Assembly (NCBI GenBank): GCA_001942185.1
Contig: MKJV01000081.1
Span: 1 to 64,000, forward strand
DNA length: 64,000 nucleotides
Origin: Pseudonocardia sp. CNS-004
Lineage (GTDB): Bacteria; Actinomycetota; Actinomycetes; Mycobacteriales; Pseudonocardiaceae
Direction: 5' to 3'
Of the stretch, positions 1 to 9,168 are shown one piece after another. Numbering within the stretch: the first letter of the stretch is position 1; the number at the start of each line of letters is the position of its first letter. Position numbers and translations under genes: made by a program. Under the pieces are notes generated by a model, which was not told the origin of the DNA, did no database searches, and saw only the letters and a list, made by a program, of their open reading frames with translations.

Positions 1-51
1 CGCCCGCTCCTCATCGGTCAGTTCCACCACGGGAGCGACAGGACTCGGCAT
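1..51 (-). CDS. Transposase N-terminus (IS630-like, partial, runs off the window)
   Basis: Only the first 17 codons are inside the window, starting at the ATG whose complement is at 49-51. They read MPSPVAPVVELTDEERA. An acidic opening of this kind, with an LTDEER helix, is typical of the helix-turn-helix region of actinobacterial IS630-type DDE transposases. No catalytic residues are visible, so the family call rests on this short resemblance and on the repeat-rich DNA just to the right. The gene would continue to the left of the window. Confidence 0.45.
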   Translation of the reverse strand, partial: MPSPVAPVVELTDEERA

Positions 52-95
52 CCACCAAGCCTATCCAGCTACGGGATAATTAACGACTCGGGACA

Positions 96-264
96 CTAGG
101 GCCTGTCCTGTAGGCCCCGGGCCGCGGGCTTCGTGATCGAGATCGTCCCTGGCAAGGCGCCGGCACGAGCCGTTGTACTGGACGTACCCGGTCGTGCCGG
201 CAACGCCGCCAGGGGCGATCTCGGCGCGAAGAGCGTGGTCCTGGGCTTACAGGACAGGCCCTAG
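96..264. mobile_element. Hairpin MITE-like element with 22-bp terminal inverted repeats
   Basis: The left end (96-117) and right end (243-264) are inverted copies beginning CTAGGGCCTGTCCTGTA and matching at 21 of 22 positions. The interior is also self-complementary: about 50 nt on each side pair imperfectly, including ATCGYCCCTGGC and GCCGGCACGA, leaving a loop of roughly 30 nt around 165-190. The whole 169 bp can therefore fold into one long hairpin, and I see no coding capacity in it. Size and structure fit a miniature inverted-repeat element mobilised in trans by an IS transposase. The partial transposase next door need not be its source. Confidence 0.6.
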
Positions 265-299
265 CGCCGATGGACACCGGCCGAAGCCGGCATCGTTCG

Positions 300-771
300 T
301 CAGGGCTCCAGCGCGCGGCGTCTGCGGCGGCGCCGGGGACGCTCCGGCTCCGGGTCCGGTGGGGCCGGGGCCAGTGCCAGCTGCGAGGCCTGGCGGCTCA
401 GTACCTCCAGGTTCGCGCGGACGTCGCTGTGGGCCGGGTCGAGCGCGACCTGCTCCGCCACCTCCGCGGCCTGCGACACCGCGTCGGCGAACGCGGTGCG
501 CGCCGCTTCGAGGCGCTGGGCGATGCGCTTGGCCGGTTCCTCGCGTACCCGGAACCAGGCGGGCTCGATGGAGTCGCCGACGATCGCCAGCCTGCGCACG
601 GCGTCGAGTTCGACGTCGAGCCGGTGGGCGATCTCGCCGAGCCAGGTGCGTGCCGGCTGCGGGGAGGGCGCTCGTGATCCGGCGGAAGCGGGCCACGGAA
701 CCCGCGCAGTGGCCGACGTAGCCGTTCCAGTAGCGGGACAGGCTGGGAGTCGGGGCGGACCTGCGAGGCAC
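300..771 (-). CDS. Hypothetical protein, frameshifted
   Basis: Two minus-strand frames fit together. The N-terminal part opens MPRRSAPTPSLSRYW from a GTG at 771. The C-terminal part includes TWLGEIAHRLDVELDAV and VREEPAKRIAQRLEAA and ends in an Arg-rich tail (PRRRRRRRALEP). The break lies near 645-670, where one base in the C-rich run would restore the frame. The product would be about 156 residues, mostly amphipathic helix, with no signal peptide or membrane segment. I do not recognise the family. It precedes two other minus-strand genes but is separated from them by a short gap. Confidence 0.4.
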
Positions 772-801
772 GGGTCACAGAGTGCCTTATCGGAGCCGGG
801 C

Positions 802-1538
802 CTACCGCACGGCGTGCCCGGCGCTCCGGACGAGCTGTGCCACGGGCTCGTCCACCGTGAGCGTCGACGCCGTGACGGCCGCTGCGTGCGGGGTGAGCAG
901 CGCCGTCAGGAGCGCAGCCGCGTCGGTCAGCCGCTCGGCCGGGACGTCGGCGCGCACGCGTTCCAGCATGAAGACGGCTGCTGTGGTGTCCTCCCGGACG
1001 CGGGTGCGGTGGGCGTCGCGGTGGTTCCAGTGCCGGGTGAGCACCTCGGAGCCCTGGGCGTAGACGATCTCCCCGGCCCCGGGCACCTCCACCTCGTCGG
1101 GCTCGCCCAACGGGGTGAACCGGTCCTCGGTGGTGGCCGGCCGGATCTCCACGTGCGCGCCCAGCCGGTCCAGGTCGAACGCTCCCGCCGGCACGGCGAA
1201 CCGCACGGATGCGGCGTTGTAGGCGTCGACCGCACCGTTGACGCGCGGGAGGCGGCCCTGGCGTACGAGCGCCGCAGCAGCGCGTCGACGCTGGGACGGG
1301 TGCGGCGCGGGTTGGTGCCGAACGCGCGGTAGGCGCCGTGCCACGACGCGATTTCGGGGGTGTCCTCGGACCAGGTGATGGCACCGGTCCCGGCGTCCGC
1401 CTCGGCGGCGGCCAGCGCGGAGTCCGCTTCCGGCCAGTGGCCGGTGTTGTCGAGGCCGGTGGCGACGACCAGTTCCACCCGCAGCGCGGGGAACCGTTCC
1501 CGGACGTCGGTGTGCACCGTGAGGGTCGTGGACGACAC
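802..1538 (-). CDS. B3/B4 tRNA-binding-domain protein (PheT B3/B4-like), frameshifted
   Basis: A stand-alone B3/B4 domain protein, similar to the editing module of phenylalanyl-tRNA synthetase beta. Stand-alone copies are presumed to act on tRNA or amino acids, but no function is proven. The first half (MSSTTLTVHTDVRERFP, then SWHGAYRAFGTNPRRTRPS) and second half (LPRVNGAVDAYNAASVRF, NHRDAHRTRVREDTTAA) are canonical for the family. They lie in adjacent frames and join near 1250-1262. Adding one C at TACGCC restores RRSYAQGRLPRVN. Expected length is about 245 residues. The GTG start at 1538 lies 8 nt after a GATAGT hexamer on the minus strand, suggesting a leaderless transcript. Confidence 0.7.
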
Positions 1539-1563
1539 GGACCGACACTATCGGGGCGGCCGG

Positions 1564-2180
1564 TCAGGTCGGTGAGGTGCGCAGCTCCAGCAGGCGGGCC
1601 TTGAGGGTGAGGTCCTTGTTGAGCGGGTCGTGCGCCTCGTCGGGCTCGACCTTCCCGGCGATCCCGACGTCGTTGAGCACGCGGAACATCGAGACGAGGT
1701 GGGCGATGCGGAGCTCGTGCGCATCGACGGGGCGCTGCGCCCCGCAGGCCAGGGCGAGCGTGCGGTCGACCCACAGCACCTCGCCGTGCAGGTCGCCTGC
1801 TGGAGCGCGCCGACCATCCGCTTGCGCAGCTCGGCGGCCGGCAGGCCGATCCACTGCGGTGTGGAGCGGGCGTCGATGGGGAAGAGCGCCCCGCGTTCGC
1901 GCAGGTAGACGAGCTCCACCGCGTGCAGGTGCCCGTAGGAGCAGTAGAGGCAGCCGTTGTGGAGCGAGATGAGGGCGCAGGCCAGGTGGGTGCGCAGCGG
2001 GCCGAGCACCCGGAGGGTGCGCTCGTAGCGCGGCATGTTGCGGAGGAACCAGCCGAGCGCGGGCCGCGCACCCAGCTGGGCCACGATCGGAGCCATCAGC
2101 CGGGGCGGGAACCCCCAGAGGCGCCGGCCGAGCCCTTCGAGCACGCGGGTGGCGACACGGTCCGTCCCGCGCTCCGCCAT
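1564..2180 (-). CDS. AhpD/carboxymuconolactone-decarboxylase-like protein, frameshifted
   Basis: The N-terminal frame carries helices and an NGCLYCSYGH segment, that is CxxC followed by His, the redox signature of AhpD-like alkylhydroperoxidase-fold proteins. The C-terminal frame resumes with DLHGEVLWVDRTLALACG and ends near ELRTSPT. The two halves are out of register at about 1795, where one extra G would give LQQGDLHGEV. I place the start at the ATG at 2180 because AGGAG stands 6 nt upstream. An in-frame GTG at 2198 is the alternative. Expected length is about 205 residues. The CxxC-H motif is seen; the peroxidase-like role is inferred from the family. Confidence 0.55.
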
Positions 2181-2217
2181 GCTCAGCTCCTGACTCACAG
2201 TGACGCGGATACTACTC

Positions 2218-2231
2218 GCACGTGCACGTGC
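2218..2231. promoter_or_regulatory. Palindromic operator candidate upstream of the AhpD-like gene
   Basis: A perfect 14-nt palindrome, GCACGTGCACGTGC, lies about 40 nt upstream of the start at 2180. It contains two overlapping CACGTG cores. The position fits a repressor or activator site for the minus-strand gene. No regulator for it is identifiable here. Confidence 0.3.
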
Positions 2232-2310
2232 ATGCGTGGCGAGTTCCGGTCCGTAGTGAGTAAGGCACGTTGCGTCGAACAGCGGACCAATGATTAGGCC
2301 GAATGGTTGA

Positions 2311-3308
2311 TCAAGGAGCAGTGCCTGCGCCGGCGCGTCGGCGCGCGCCGATCCGCGTGGCCAACCCGAACGCGTTGCGGATCGAACCGGTGTTGGCCGC
2401 CCGCCGCCCGACGAGGTCGAACGCGGTGCCGTGGGCCGGCGTGCAGATCGGCACCCGCAACCCGCCCGCCATCGTCACCCCGCCGTCGAAGCCGATCAGC
2501 TTCATCGCGATCTGGCCCTGGTCGTGGTACATGGTCAGCACCCCGTCGAACTCCTCCCGGCGCAGGAAGATCGTGTCGGACGGGAAGGGCCCCGCGGCGT
2601 CGACGCCCTCGGCCTGCAGCTCGCCGACCGCCGGAGCGATGACCTCGATCTCGTGCCGGCCGAACCGGCCGCTCTCCCCGGCGTGCGGGTTGAGCGCGCA
2701 GACGCCGATGCGGGCGCCGCGATGCCCGAGTCGCGCAGCACGGAATGCAGCAGCCGGCCTGCGCCGAGCACGTTCTCCCGCGTGATGCCGTCCGCGACCT
2801 CGGCGATCGAGACGTGCGACGTGACCCGCGCGGTCCAGATCGTGGGCAGCACGTTCAGCTCGCAGGTGAACGACTCGCTGCCCAGGATCGTCTCGAACCA
2901 GCGCAGCTCGTCCTTCTCCCGCATGCCGGCCAGGTGCAGCGACGACTTGTTCAGCGGCGCGAACAGGATCGCGTCGACCTCGCCCGCGTCGGCCATCTCC
3001 AGCGCGACGCGCAGGTTGCTCATCGCCCACCGCCCGCCCGCCTCGGTGGCGACCTTGCGCTCGAACGTGCCCGGGCGCGCCGCCCCGTTGTCGCGCAGCC
3101 GGGGCTCGCCCGGCCCGCCGTGGGCGATCGGCACGCCCGCGTCGGCCTGCGCGTCCGCGAGCTCCTGCTCGTCGGAGACGAGCACGATGTCCGCCGCCCC
3201 CACGGTGCTCTCCTCGGCGAGCAGCCGGGCGACGAGCTCCGGGCCGATCCCGGCGGGGTCGCCCAGCGTGACGGCGAGTCGGGGGGTGACGGACTGGCTG
3301 GTGCTCAT
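2311..3308 (-). CDS. PdxA-family 4-hydroxythreonine-4-phosphate dehydrogenase-like protein, frameshifted
   Basis: NAD-dependent dehydrogenase of the PdxA fold. PdxA proper oxidises 4-phosphohydroxy-threonine in vitamin B6 synthesis; PdxA2-type paralogues act on phosphorylated sugar acids such as 4-phospho-threonate. The ATG at 3308 has GGAAGG upstream. Visible motifs are TLGDPAGIGPE at the N-terminus, FAPLNKSSLHLAG, a metal-site His in TSHVSIAEV, CALNPHAGESGRFG, YHDQGQIAMK and PAHGTAFDL with the last metal-site His. One frameshift near 2720 is repaired by an extra C (AAPRIGVCALNPH). The product is about 330 residues, the family norm. It follows the P450 fusion gene by 72 nt and may be cotranscribed. 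Lack of other pdx genes favours a PdxA2-type catabolic role. Confidence 0.8.
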
Positions 3309-3380
3309 GGCGTCCTTCCGGTCGAGCGGGTCCCGGCTCGACTGCAGCCGGAGGGACGCCCCCGTGTCAAGCGAAGGGTG

Positions 3381-6300
3381 TCACGCGAAGACGTCGCTCA
3401 CGTAGCGCGCGTGCTCGTGCTGCATCCGGTCCAGCCAGGCCTCCGCATCCTCGGCGGAGGCGCCCGCCACCTCGGAGTAGATCCGCGCGCAGGTGTCGTA
3501 CACGGCCGGGGCCATCCGCCTGCCGTCGCCGCACACGTAGAACGTCGCGCCCCGCTCGACGAGCTCGACCACGCGGTGCCGGTCGGCCCACAACCGGTCC
3601 TGCACGTACCGGACCCCGTCGGCGGGCGCCTCCGAGTAGGCGGGGTGCACCTCGACGACGCCGTCGCGGGCCCAGGCGTCGAGCTCGTCGCGGTAGAGCC
3701 GGTCGACGTCGGGGTGGTCGCAGCCGAAGAACAGCAGCGCGGGTGCCGGCGGGACGCCTTCCGCCTGCGCGCGCAGCGCCCGGTCCTGCAGGAACCCGCG
3801 GAACGGGGCGAGCCCGGTGCCCGCGCAGACCATGACGATCGGCGTCCGGAGCGACTCCGGCGGGTGGAACGCGACGTTCGAGGGCCGCACCGTCACCGCG
3901 ACCCTGGTGCCCGGGCGGGCCTGCGCCAGGTAGGTCGACGCGGCGCCGGAGTACACGCCGTTGCCCGAGAACGCGGGTGCCTCGAGCACCGCGACGGTCA
4001 GCGTGACGTGGTCGGGGCTCCACAGCGGCGACGACGAGATCGAGTACCGGCGGGGGGCGAGCGGGGCGAGCATCTGCAGGAAGGTCGCGAACGCGAGCTG
4101 GCTCGCCGGGTACCGCTCGAGCAGGTCCAGCACGCTCACCCGCCGATCGAGGACCTCGGCGGTGTAGGCGTCGGCATCGCCCGCGAGCGCCTCGAGCTCC
4201 TCCTTGTGCGGCGGGCACACGTTCGCGTCGGCGAGCTCCCCGACCTGGCGGCGCGTGGCCGGCTGGGCCAGCTCGACGTAACTGGACAGCAGCTCACCCG
4301 CGCTCACCGGGGTGCCGGTGGGCAGGAACGTCTGCGAGCCCTCGCCCGCGCGCACCACGACCGTGCTGTCGTAGGAGAGCCCGAATCGGGCCAGCGCGCG
4401 GTCGACGAGGCCCGCCGGGTTGAGCGGCAGCACGGCGAGGTAGTCGCCGGTGCGGTAGGTCATGCCGTCGGGCAGCGCGATCTCGACGTGCCGCTTCGAC
4501 CGCGCGTGCGGCGCGGACACGTCCACCAGCTCGCGGTTGGCGACCACCGTGCCCAGCTGCAGCTCGTTCTGGCGCAGGATCGGGTCGCGCACCGCGCCGA
4601 CGAACTCGACCTCCAACAGCGGCGACGGTGCCGGCTCCGCCGCGATCTGGCCGAACTCCGCGCCGACCGGCTCCCAGAATCCCGCGTACCAGTCCTCGAA
4701 GTCACCGAAGAAGTCGCCGCGGGCGTTGGCCTCGCCGCGCTCGACCAGCCGCGTCGCGCCTGCCCGCGCCAGCCCTTCGTCGATCGCCTTCGGCACGGCC
4801 TGGTAGGTGCGGGCCCAGTCCTTGTTGCCGTTGCCGAACACCGCGTACCGCACGCCGTCGAGGGCGCCGCCAGGCAGACCCTGCGCCCACTGCACGAACG
4901 AGCGCGCGTTGTCGGGCGGCTGCCCCTCGTACGAGGAGCACACGATGATCACCGCGCCTTCGGTGGGCAGGTGCCCCGCGCTGCTGTCGAGGGTGTCGAC
5001 GGAGGAGGTGTAGCCCCGGCGCCGGCGTCGTTCGCGATGCGCTGCGCGAACGCCTCCGACGTGCCGGCGTTGGAGCCGCAGAGCACCCGGACCGGGATCC
5101 CGTTCGCCGTGGCCGCCGGCGCCGCCTCGGTACGCGCCTGCTCCTGCGGCCGCGGATCGGCCACGATCGTCGTGGCCCGCCGCCGGGCGTGCACGTACAG
5201 CCCCTGCGGCTTGATCGTCAGCGTCTGCTTGATGTCGAGCCGGTAGTTCGGGTCGCCGCGGTGAGGTCGAAGCGCTGCAGCAGCATCGCGAGGAACAGCG
5301 TGGCCTCCTGCAGCGCGAACCCGCGCCCGATGCAGGAGCGCTGCCCGTTGCCGAACGGCTTCCAGGCGTTCGGGGGCAGCTGCTCGGCTCGCTCGAAGGC
5401 GAACCGGTCGGGGTCGTAGTCCTCGGGCCGGTCCCACACGGCCGGGTCGCGGTGCAGCTGCGGGATCAGCACGAGCAGGGTCTGGCCCGCGCGGACCGGG
5501 TAGCGGCCGCCGATCACGGTGTCCTCGTACGGCTGCACCGCGAACGCGGGCGCGGTCGGCCACAGCCGCAGCGACTCCTTCAGCACCCGGTCCAGGTAGC
5601 CGAGCTCCACCAGGTCCTCGAAACGGGGCGCCCGGTTGCCCAGCACCTCGTCGACGTGGGCCTGCGCCTTCGCCAGCACCTCCGGGTGGCGCAGCAGCTC
5701 GTGGACCGTGAACGTCAGCAGGCCGCTCGTGGTCTCGTGGCCCGCGATCAGGAACGTGACGAGCTGGTAGCGCACGTTCTCGTCGGACAGCCGCTCCCCG
5801 GTGAGGGGATCGGTGGCCTCCAGCATCGTGTCGAGGATGTCGTGCTCGCCGCCGGGGAGCGGGTGGCGGCGACGGTCGGCGATCAGCTGGTCGGCGATCT
5901 CGAACATCAGCCGCTTGTCCTCGTCGTACTGGTGGCGGGTGCGCACCATGAGCCGGTTCTGCAGCGGCAGCCGGTGTCCCCGCTCACCGGACTCGACGAG
6001 CGAGCGGACCATCGCGCCGACGAACGGGTGCATCTGGTCGCTGTACATGCTGTTGAAGCGGTAGCCGAACGAGCAGAGCGCGATCGTGTCCAGCGTCAGC
6101 CGGGTGGTGTTGTCGCCGACGTCGATGCGGTGTGCCGGGCCCTGGCGCTCCCACTTCAGCAGCAGCTGCTCGGCGATGTCGGTCATGCCGTCGAACATGG
6201 TCCGCAGGGCGGCCGGGCCGAAGGCCGGCATCAGGATGCGGTGCGCCGCGCCCCAGTTCGGCTCCTGCGTCTCCGCGGTGAACAGGCCGTCACCGGCGAA

Positions 6301-6549
6301 GTCGCGAACGTTCTGCAGCGGGGTGTGCACCTTCTTGTCGAAGCGCTTCTCGTCGCACAGCTCGTCGACCAGCTCCTGCGAGCTGACCACCACGAGGTCG
6401 TTGCCCGGCAGTTCCAGGCGGTAGATGGGCCCGTACTCCTGCGCCAGCTCGACGAGCCCGAAGACGCCCTTGCCTGCGTCGAAGTCGGGCAGGTTGCCGA
6501 GCAGCGGCCGCGGCCGCGGCTGCGGGATGGGCTCGGTCGTCACGGACAT
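3381..6549 (-). CDS. Self-sufficient cytochrome P450-reductase fusion (CYP102/BM3 type), two frameshifts
   Basis: One polypeptide carries a P450 heme domain and a diflavin (FMN, then FAD/NADPH) reductase, so it can hydroxylate substrates, typically fatty acids, using NADPH alone. The start ATG at 6549 has GGAGG upstream. Heme domain: AGHETTSG I-helix at residues 269-276, KESLR in the K helix, and FGNGQRSCIGRG with the heme-ligand Cys406. The linker is NYRLDIKQTLTIKP. The flavodoxin part includes CGSNAGTSEAFAQRIA and VCSSYEGQPPDNA. The FAD/NADPH part includes RRYSISSSP, CAGTGLAPFRGFLQ, FYVCGDGRRMA and a C-terminal DVFA. Frameshifts near 5265 and 5015 are each repaired by one G or C. The repaired length of about 1,056 residues matches BM3. 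An AraC regulator is divergent. Confidence 0.9.
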
Positions 6550-6613
6550 CGGGGAGAACCTCCGAACGGTGGGACGGCGTCACGACCGAGTCTGCGCCCG
6601 GCCGCCATCCCGG

Positions 6614-6634
6614 ACTTGCCCTTCGGCGACAAGT
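6614..6634. promoter_or_regulatory. Inverted repeat ACTTG-N11-CAAGT in the P450/AraC divergent promoter
   Basis: Perfect 5-nt arms separated by 11 nt, lying 18 nt before the AraC ATG and about 65 nt before the P450 ATG. It is a plausible binding site for the divergent AraC protein, inferred only from position and symmetry. Confidence 0.25.
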
Positions 6635-6651
6635 GTTTACCTTTGCGCGAC

Positions 6652-7720
6652 ATGAGTTCAGCCGTCCGGGCTGCCCTGTTCCGCGGGCTCCCGCAGCTCG
6701 TCGACCGCCTCGGCGGCGACGGTGCCGCGTTGCTCGCGCGCCACGGCGTGCCCGCAGGTGCGCTCGACGGCGACGAGGCGCTGCTCGGCAGCCGGACCGT
6801 CGGCATGATGCTGGAGACCGCTGCCACCGAGCTCGCCCGCCCGGACCTCGGTCTGCGGCTCGCCGAGGTGCAGGAGATCGACATCCTCGGGCCGCTCGCG
6901 ATCGCCCTGGAGACCTCGGCGACGTTCGGGGACGCGCTCGACTGCGCGAGCCGCTTCCTGTTCGCCCACAGCCCGGTGGTCAGGGTGGCGCGGACGCCGA
7001 CCCGGAGGGCGCCCCCGGCGTGCTGGGTCTGATCCTGGAGAGTCCCGGCGAGCCGATGCGGGCCCAGACCGTCGACCACGGCCTCGGGCTCTTCCACCGG
7101 TTCATCACGCAGCTGCACGACGGACCGTACGGCCTGCGCGCCGCGCACCTCCCGCACCCGCCGCTGGCACCGGTCGTGCGCTACACCGGCTTCTTCGGCG
7201 CCGCGTCCGGTTCGAGCGGCACTCCGCCGTGCTGCGGGTGCCTGCCCGGCTGCTGTCCGCGCCGCTGCCGGGGGCCAACCGGCTGCTGCGCGAGATCACC
7301 TTCGACCACCTCGCGGCCCGCTTCACCGGGCCCGGCAGGCGCGTCACCGACGAGGTGCGGCTGCTGCTCGCGCGGGCGCTCGGGAACTCGCCGATCACCA
7401 TCGGCGCCGTCGCCCGCCTGCTCGCCCTGCACCCGCGCACGCTGCAGCGCAGGCTGGAGGCGGAGTCGACGACGTTCGAGGCGATCCTCGACGACGTCCG
7501 CCGCGAGGCCGCCCTCCGCCTGATCACCGAGACCGACCTGCCGCTGGCGCAGGTGACGGCGATGGTCGGTCTGACCGAGCAGTCGGCGCTGAGCCGAGCC
7601 GCCAGACGCTGGTGGTGCCGCACCCCCCGCGCGCTGCGCCGGGAGCACGAACGCGCACCCCGTGCGGTCTTCGCAGAGTCCGGGGACCCTGCGAAGACCA
7701 CACGCAGCGCGCGGAACTGA
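6652..7720 (+). CDS. AraC-family transcriptional regulator (arabinose-binding-like N-terminus), two frameshifts
   Basis: Transcription factor divergent from the P450 fusion gene and its likely regulator. The N-terminal part (MSSAVRAALFRGLPQLVDRL, GLRLAEVQEIDILGPLA) resembles the sensor domain of OruR/ArgR-type AraC proteins. The C-terminal part has two helix-turn-helix motifs (ITIGAVARLLALHPRTLQRR and QVTAMVGLTEQSALSRA). Three frames are needed: the breaks are near 6990, before DPEGAPGVLGLILE, and near 7205, before RFERHSAVLRVPARLL. Expected length is about 356 residues. The extreme C-terminus after PRALRREH overlaps a strong hairpin and may not be the natural end. Confidence 0.75.
7661..7704. 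terminator. Strong hairpin at the end of the AraC gene
   Basis: Arms at 7661-7675 and 7690-7704 pair over 14 of 15 positions, with core GGTCTTCGCA and TGCGAAGACC around a 14-nt loop. It lies inside the last codons of the AraC reading frame and just before a convergent gene. A 12-nt palindrome CTGATCGATCAG at 7717-7728 follows and spans both stop codons. Bidirectional termination is the likely role; there is no T-tract. Confidence 0.5.
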
Positions 7721-7724
7721 TCGA

Positions 7725-8111
7725 TCAGCAGTTCAGCAGCTCGGGCTTCTGGTTCAGCAGCTGCGCGCGTGGCGAGACGAACTCCTCGTATTCAGTCGTC
7801 GCGTCGGGCTGGAACAGGCCGACCCGGCAGCAGTTCTGGAATGCGAGTCGAACGCCGAAATGACGCTGCACGGCGCCTCGCATGGAGTCGCTGCCGACCA
7901 GCCGGAAGACCTCGCCCCACGACCGCTCGTCCGGCGGGACCTCGGTGTTCTGCGCCGATGGTGCGCCGCTCGCCTCCAGTTCCTTCGCGAGGCGCTCCAC
8001 CATCGACCACGCGTACGGCAGCGAGTCGCGGATGCACGCCACGAATTCTTCGTCTTCGACGGTCCCTCGTTGTGCCTTCTCCAGCAAGGCCGCCGGAACT
8101 GTCAGTGACAC
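7725..8111 (-). CDS. SCO5389-family protein
   Basis: A small soluble actinobacterial protein of unknown function (128 residues). Recognisable family features are LLEKAQRGTVEDEEFVACIR, SLPYAWSMVERL and the C-terminal VQRHFGVRLAFQNCCRVG followed by SPRAQLLNQKPELLNC. I chose the GTG at 8111 because GGGAGG lies 4 nt upstream; an in-frame ATG at 8210 would add 33 unconserved residues. It converges on the AraC gene with a 4-nt gap. The family is widespread and conserved in Streptomyces and relatives, but I know of no biochemical role. Confidence 0.85.
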   Translation of the reverse strand: MSLTVPAALLEKAQRGTVEDEEFVACIRDSLPYAWSMVERLAKELEASGAPSAQNTEVPPDERSWGEVFRLVGSDSMRGAVQRHFGVRLAFQNCCRVGLFQPDATTEYEEFVSPRAQLLNQKPELLNC

Positions 8112-8279
8112 CGAACCTCCCGAGCTCGAATGAACTGGACGCGCGCAAACGCTACGGCGTCCGAGGGAATCATGAGAACCCCCGATCGGGCGAGGTCCGC
8201 TCATATGCACGAATTCGCACGCGAACCGGTTCGCCGGCCTCCGAGGCCCCGGGTGGCGGCGCCGTCACGCCCGGATCTC

Positions 8280-8285
8280 TACTAT
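8280..8285 (+). promoter_or_regulatory. -10 box of a probable leaderless promoter for the folP2-like gene
   Basis: TACTAT ends 7 nt before the ATG at 8293. That places the transcription start at or next to the start codon, and no Shine-Dalgarno sequence precedes the ATG. No clear -35 element was recognised. Confidence 0.5.
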
Positions 8286-8292
8286 CCGGTGC

Positions 8293-9168
8293 ATGGGTGA
8301 CGGGGCGGGCGAGCTGGTGATACGCGGGCGCCGGCCCGTGCGCGACCGCGCGCTGGTGATGGCGATCGTGAACCGCACGCCGGACTCGTTCTACGACCAG
8401 GGCGCCACCTTCGCCGACGAACCCGCGAAGGCCGCGATCGACACGGCCGTGGCCGCGGGCGCCGACATGATCGACATCGGGGGAGTGGCCGCGAGCCCCG
8501 GCGACGACGTCGACGCCGACGAGGAGATCCGCCGCGTCGTGCCCACCGTGGAGTACATCCGCGAGCGCCACCCGGACATCATCATCAGCATCGACACCTG
8601 GCGCCACGAGGTCGGTGCCGCCGCGTGCCGGGCCGGCGCCGACCTGATGAACGACGCCTGGGCCGGGTACGACCCGAAGCTGATCGACGTGGCCGCGGAG
8701 TACGGCGCGGGCTACGTCTGCACCCACACCGGCGGCCGGGAACCGCGTGCCGTGCCGGTCCGCCCCGAGTACGACGACGTCGTCGCGGCCGTGCTCGAGC
8801 ACACCGTCGAGCTCGCCGAGCTCGCCGCCTCCCGCGGCGTGCCGCGGGAGGGCATCCTGATCGACGCCACCGGCTTCGGGAAGAACACCGTCGACCACCT
8901 CGCGTTGCTGCGTGCCGTGCCGAAGTTCGTCGCCACCGGGTGGCCGGTGCTGATGGCGATGTCGAACAAGACGTTCGTCGGGGAGACGCTCGGGGTCGGG
9001 CTCGGCGAGCGCCTCGCGGGCACGCTCGCCGCCACCACGATCGCGGCCCAGGCGGGCGCCCGCGTCTTCCGGGCCCACGAGGTGGAGCCCACCCGGCACG
9101 CGCTGGAGATGGTGGCCAGCGTGTTCGACGGTCGGCCGCCCGCGCGGCCGTCCGAGTGGATCGCCTGA
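8293..9168 (+). CDS. folP2: Dihydropteroate synthase paralogue, FolP2 type
   Basis: A TIM-barrel protein of the pterin-binding (DHPS) family, 291 residues. Typical DHPS landmarks are MAIVNRTPDSFYDQG near residue 23, DMIDIGG near 58, SIDTWRHEV near 99 and LMNDAWAGYD. Others are altered: the pterin-site DPGIGFGK is IDATGFGKNT, the SRK loop is SNKTF, and the last strand has FRAHEVEPTRHA rather than RVHDV. This pattern matches the actinobacterial FolP2 group; the mycobacterial FolP2 does not replace FolP1 as a dihydropteroate synthase. No sulfonamide-target activity should be assumed. Its stop overlaps the start of the next gene (TGATG), so the two are translationally coupled. Confidence 0.85.
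   Translation: MGDGAGELVIRGRRPVRDRALVMAIVNRTPDSFYDQGATFADEPAKAAIDTAVAAGADMIDIGGVAASPGDDVDADEEIRRVVPTVEYIRERHPDIIISIDTWRHEVGAAACRAGADLMNDAWAGYDPKLIDVAAEYGAGYVCTHTGGREPRAVPVRPEYDDVVAAVLEHTVELAELAASRGVPREGILIDATGFGKNTVDHLALLRAVPKFVATGWPVLMAMSNKTFVGETLGVGLGERLAGTLAATTIAAQAGARVFRAHEVEPTRHALEMVASVFDGRPPARPSEWIA

Noticed and set aside
398..2071. 557-codon open frame on the minus strand
   Set aside because: Out of frame with three recognisable genes on the same strand; it has no motifs and an extreme Pro/Arg/Ser composition.
2745..5246. 833-codon open frame on the plus strand
   Set aside because: It lies antisense to the P450-reductase fusion and the PdxA gene, both of which have clear motifs. Its product is Arg/His/Val-rich with no recognisable domain; such long shadows are normal at this GC content.
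8293..9168. True dihydropteroate synthase
   Set aside because: Key pterin and sulfa-site loops are altered, matching the FolP2 group.
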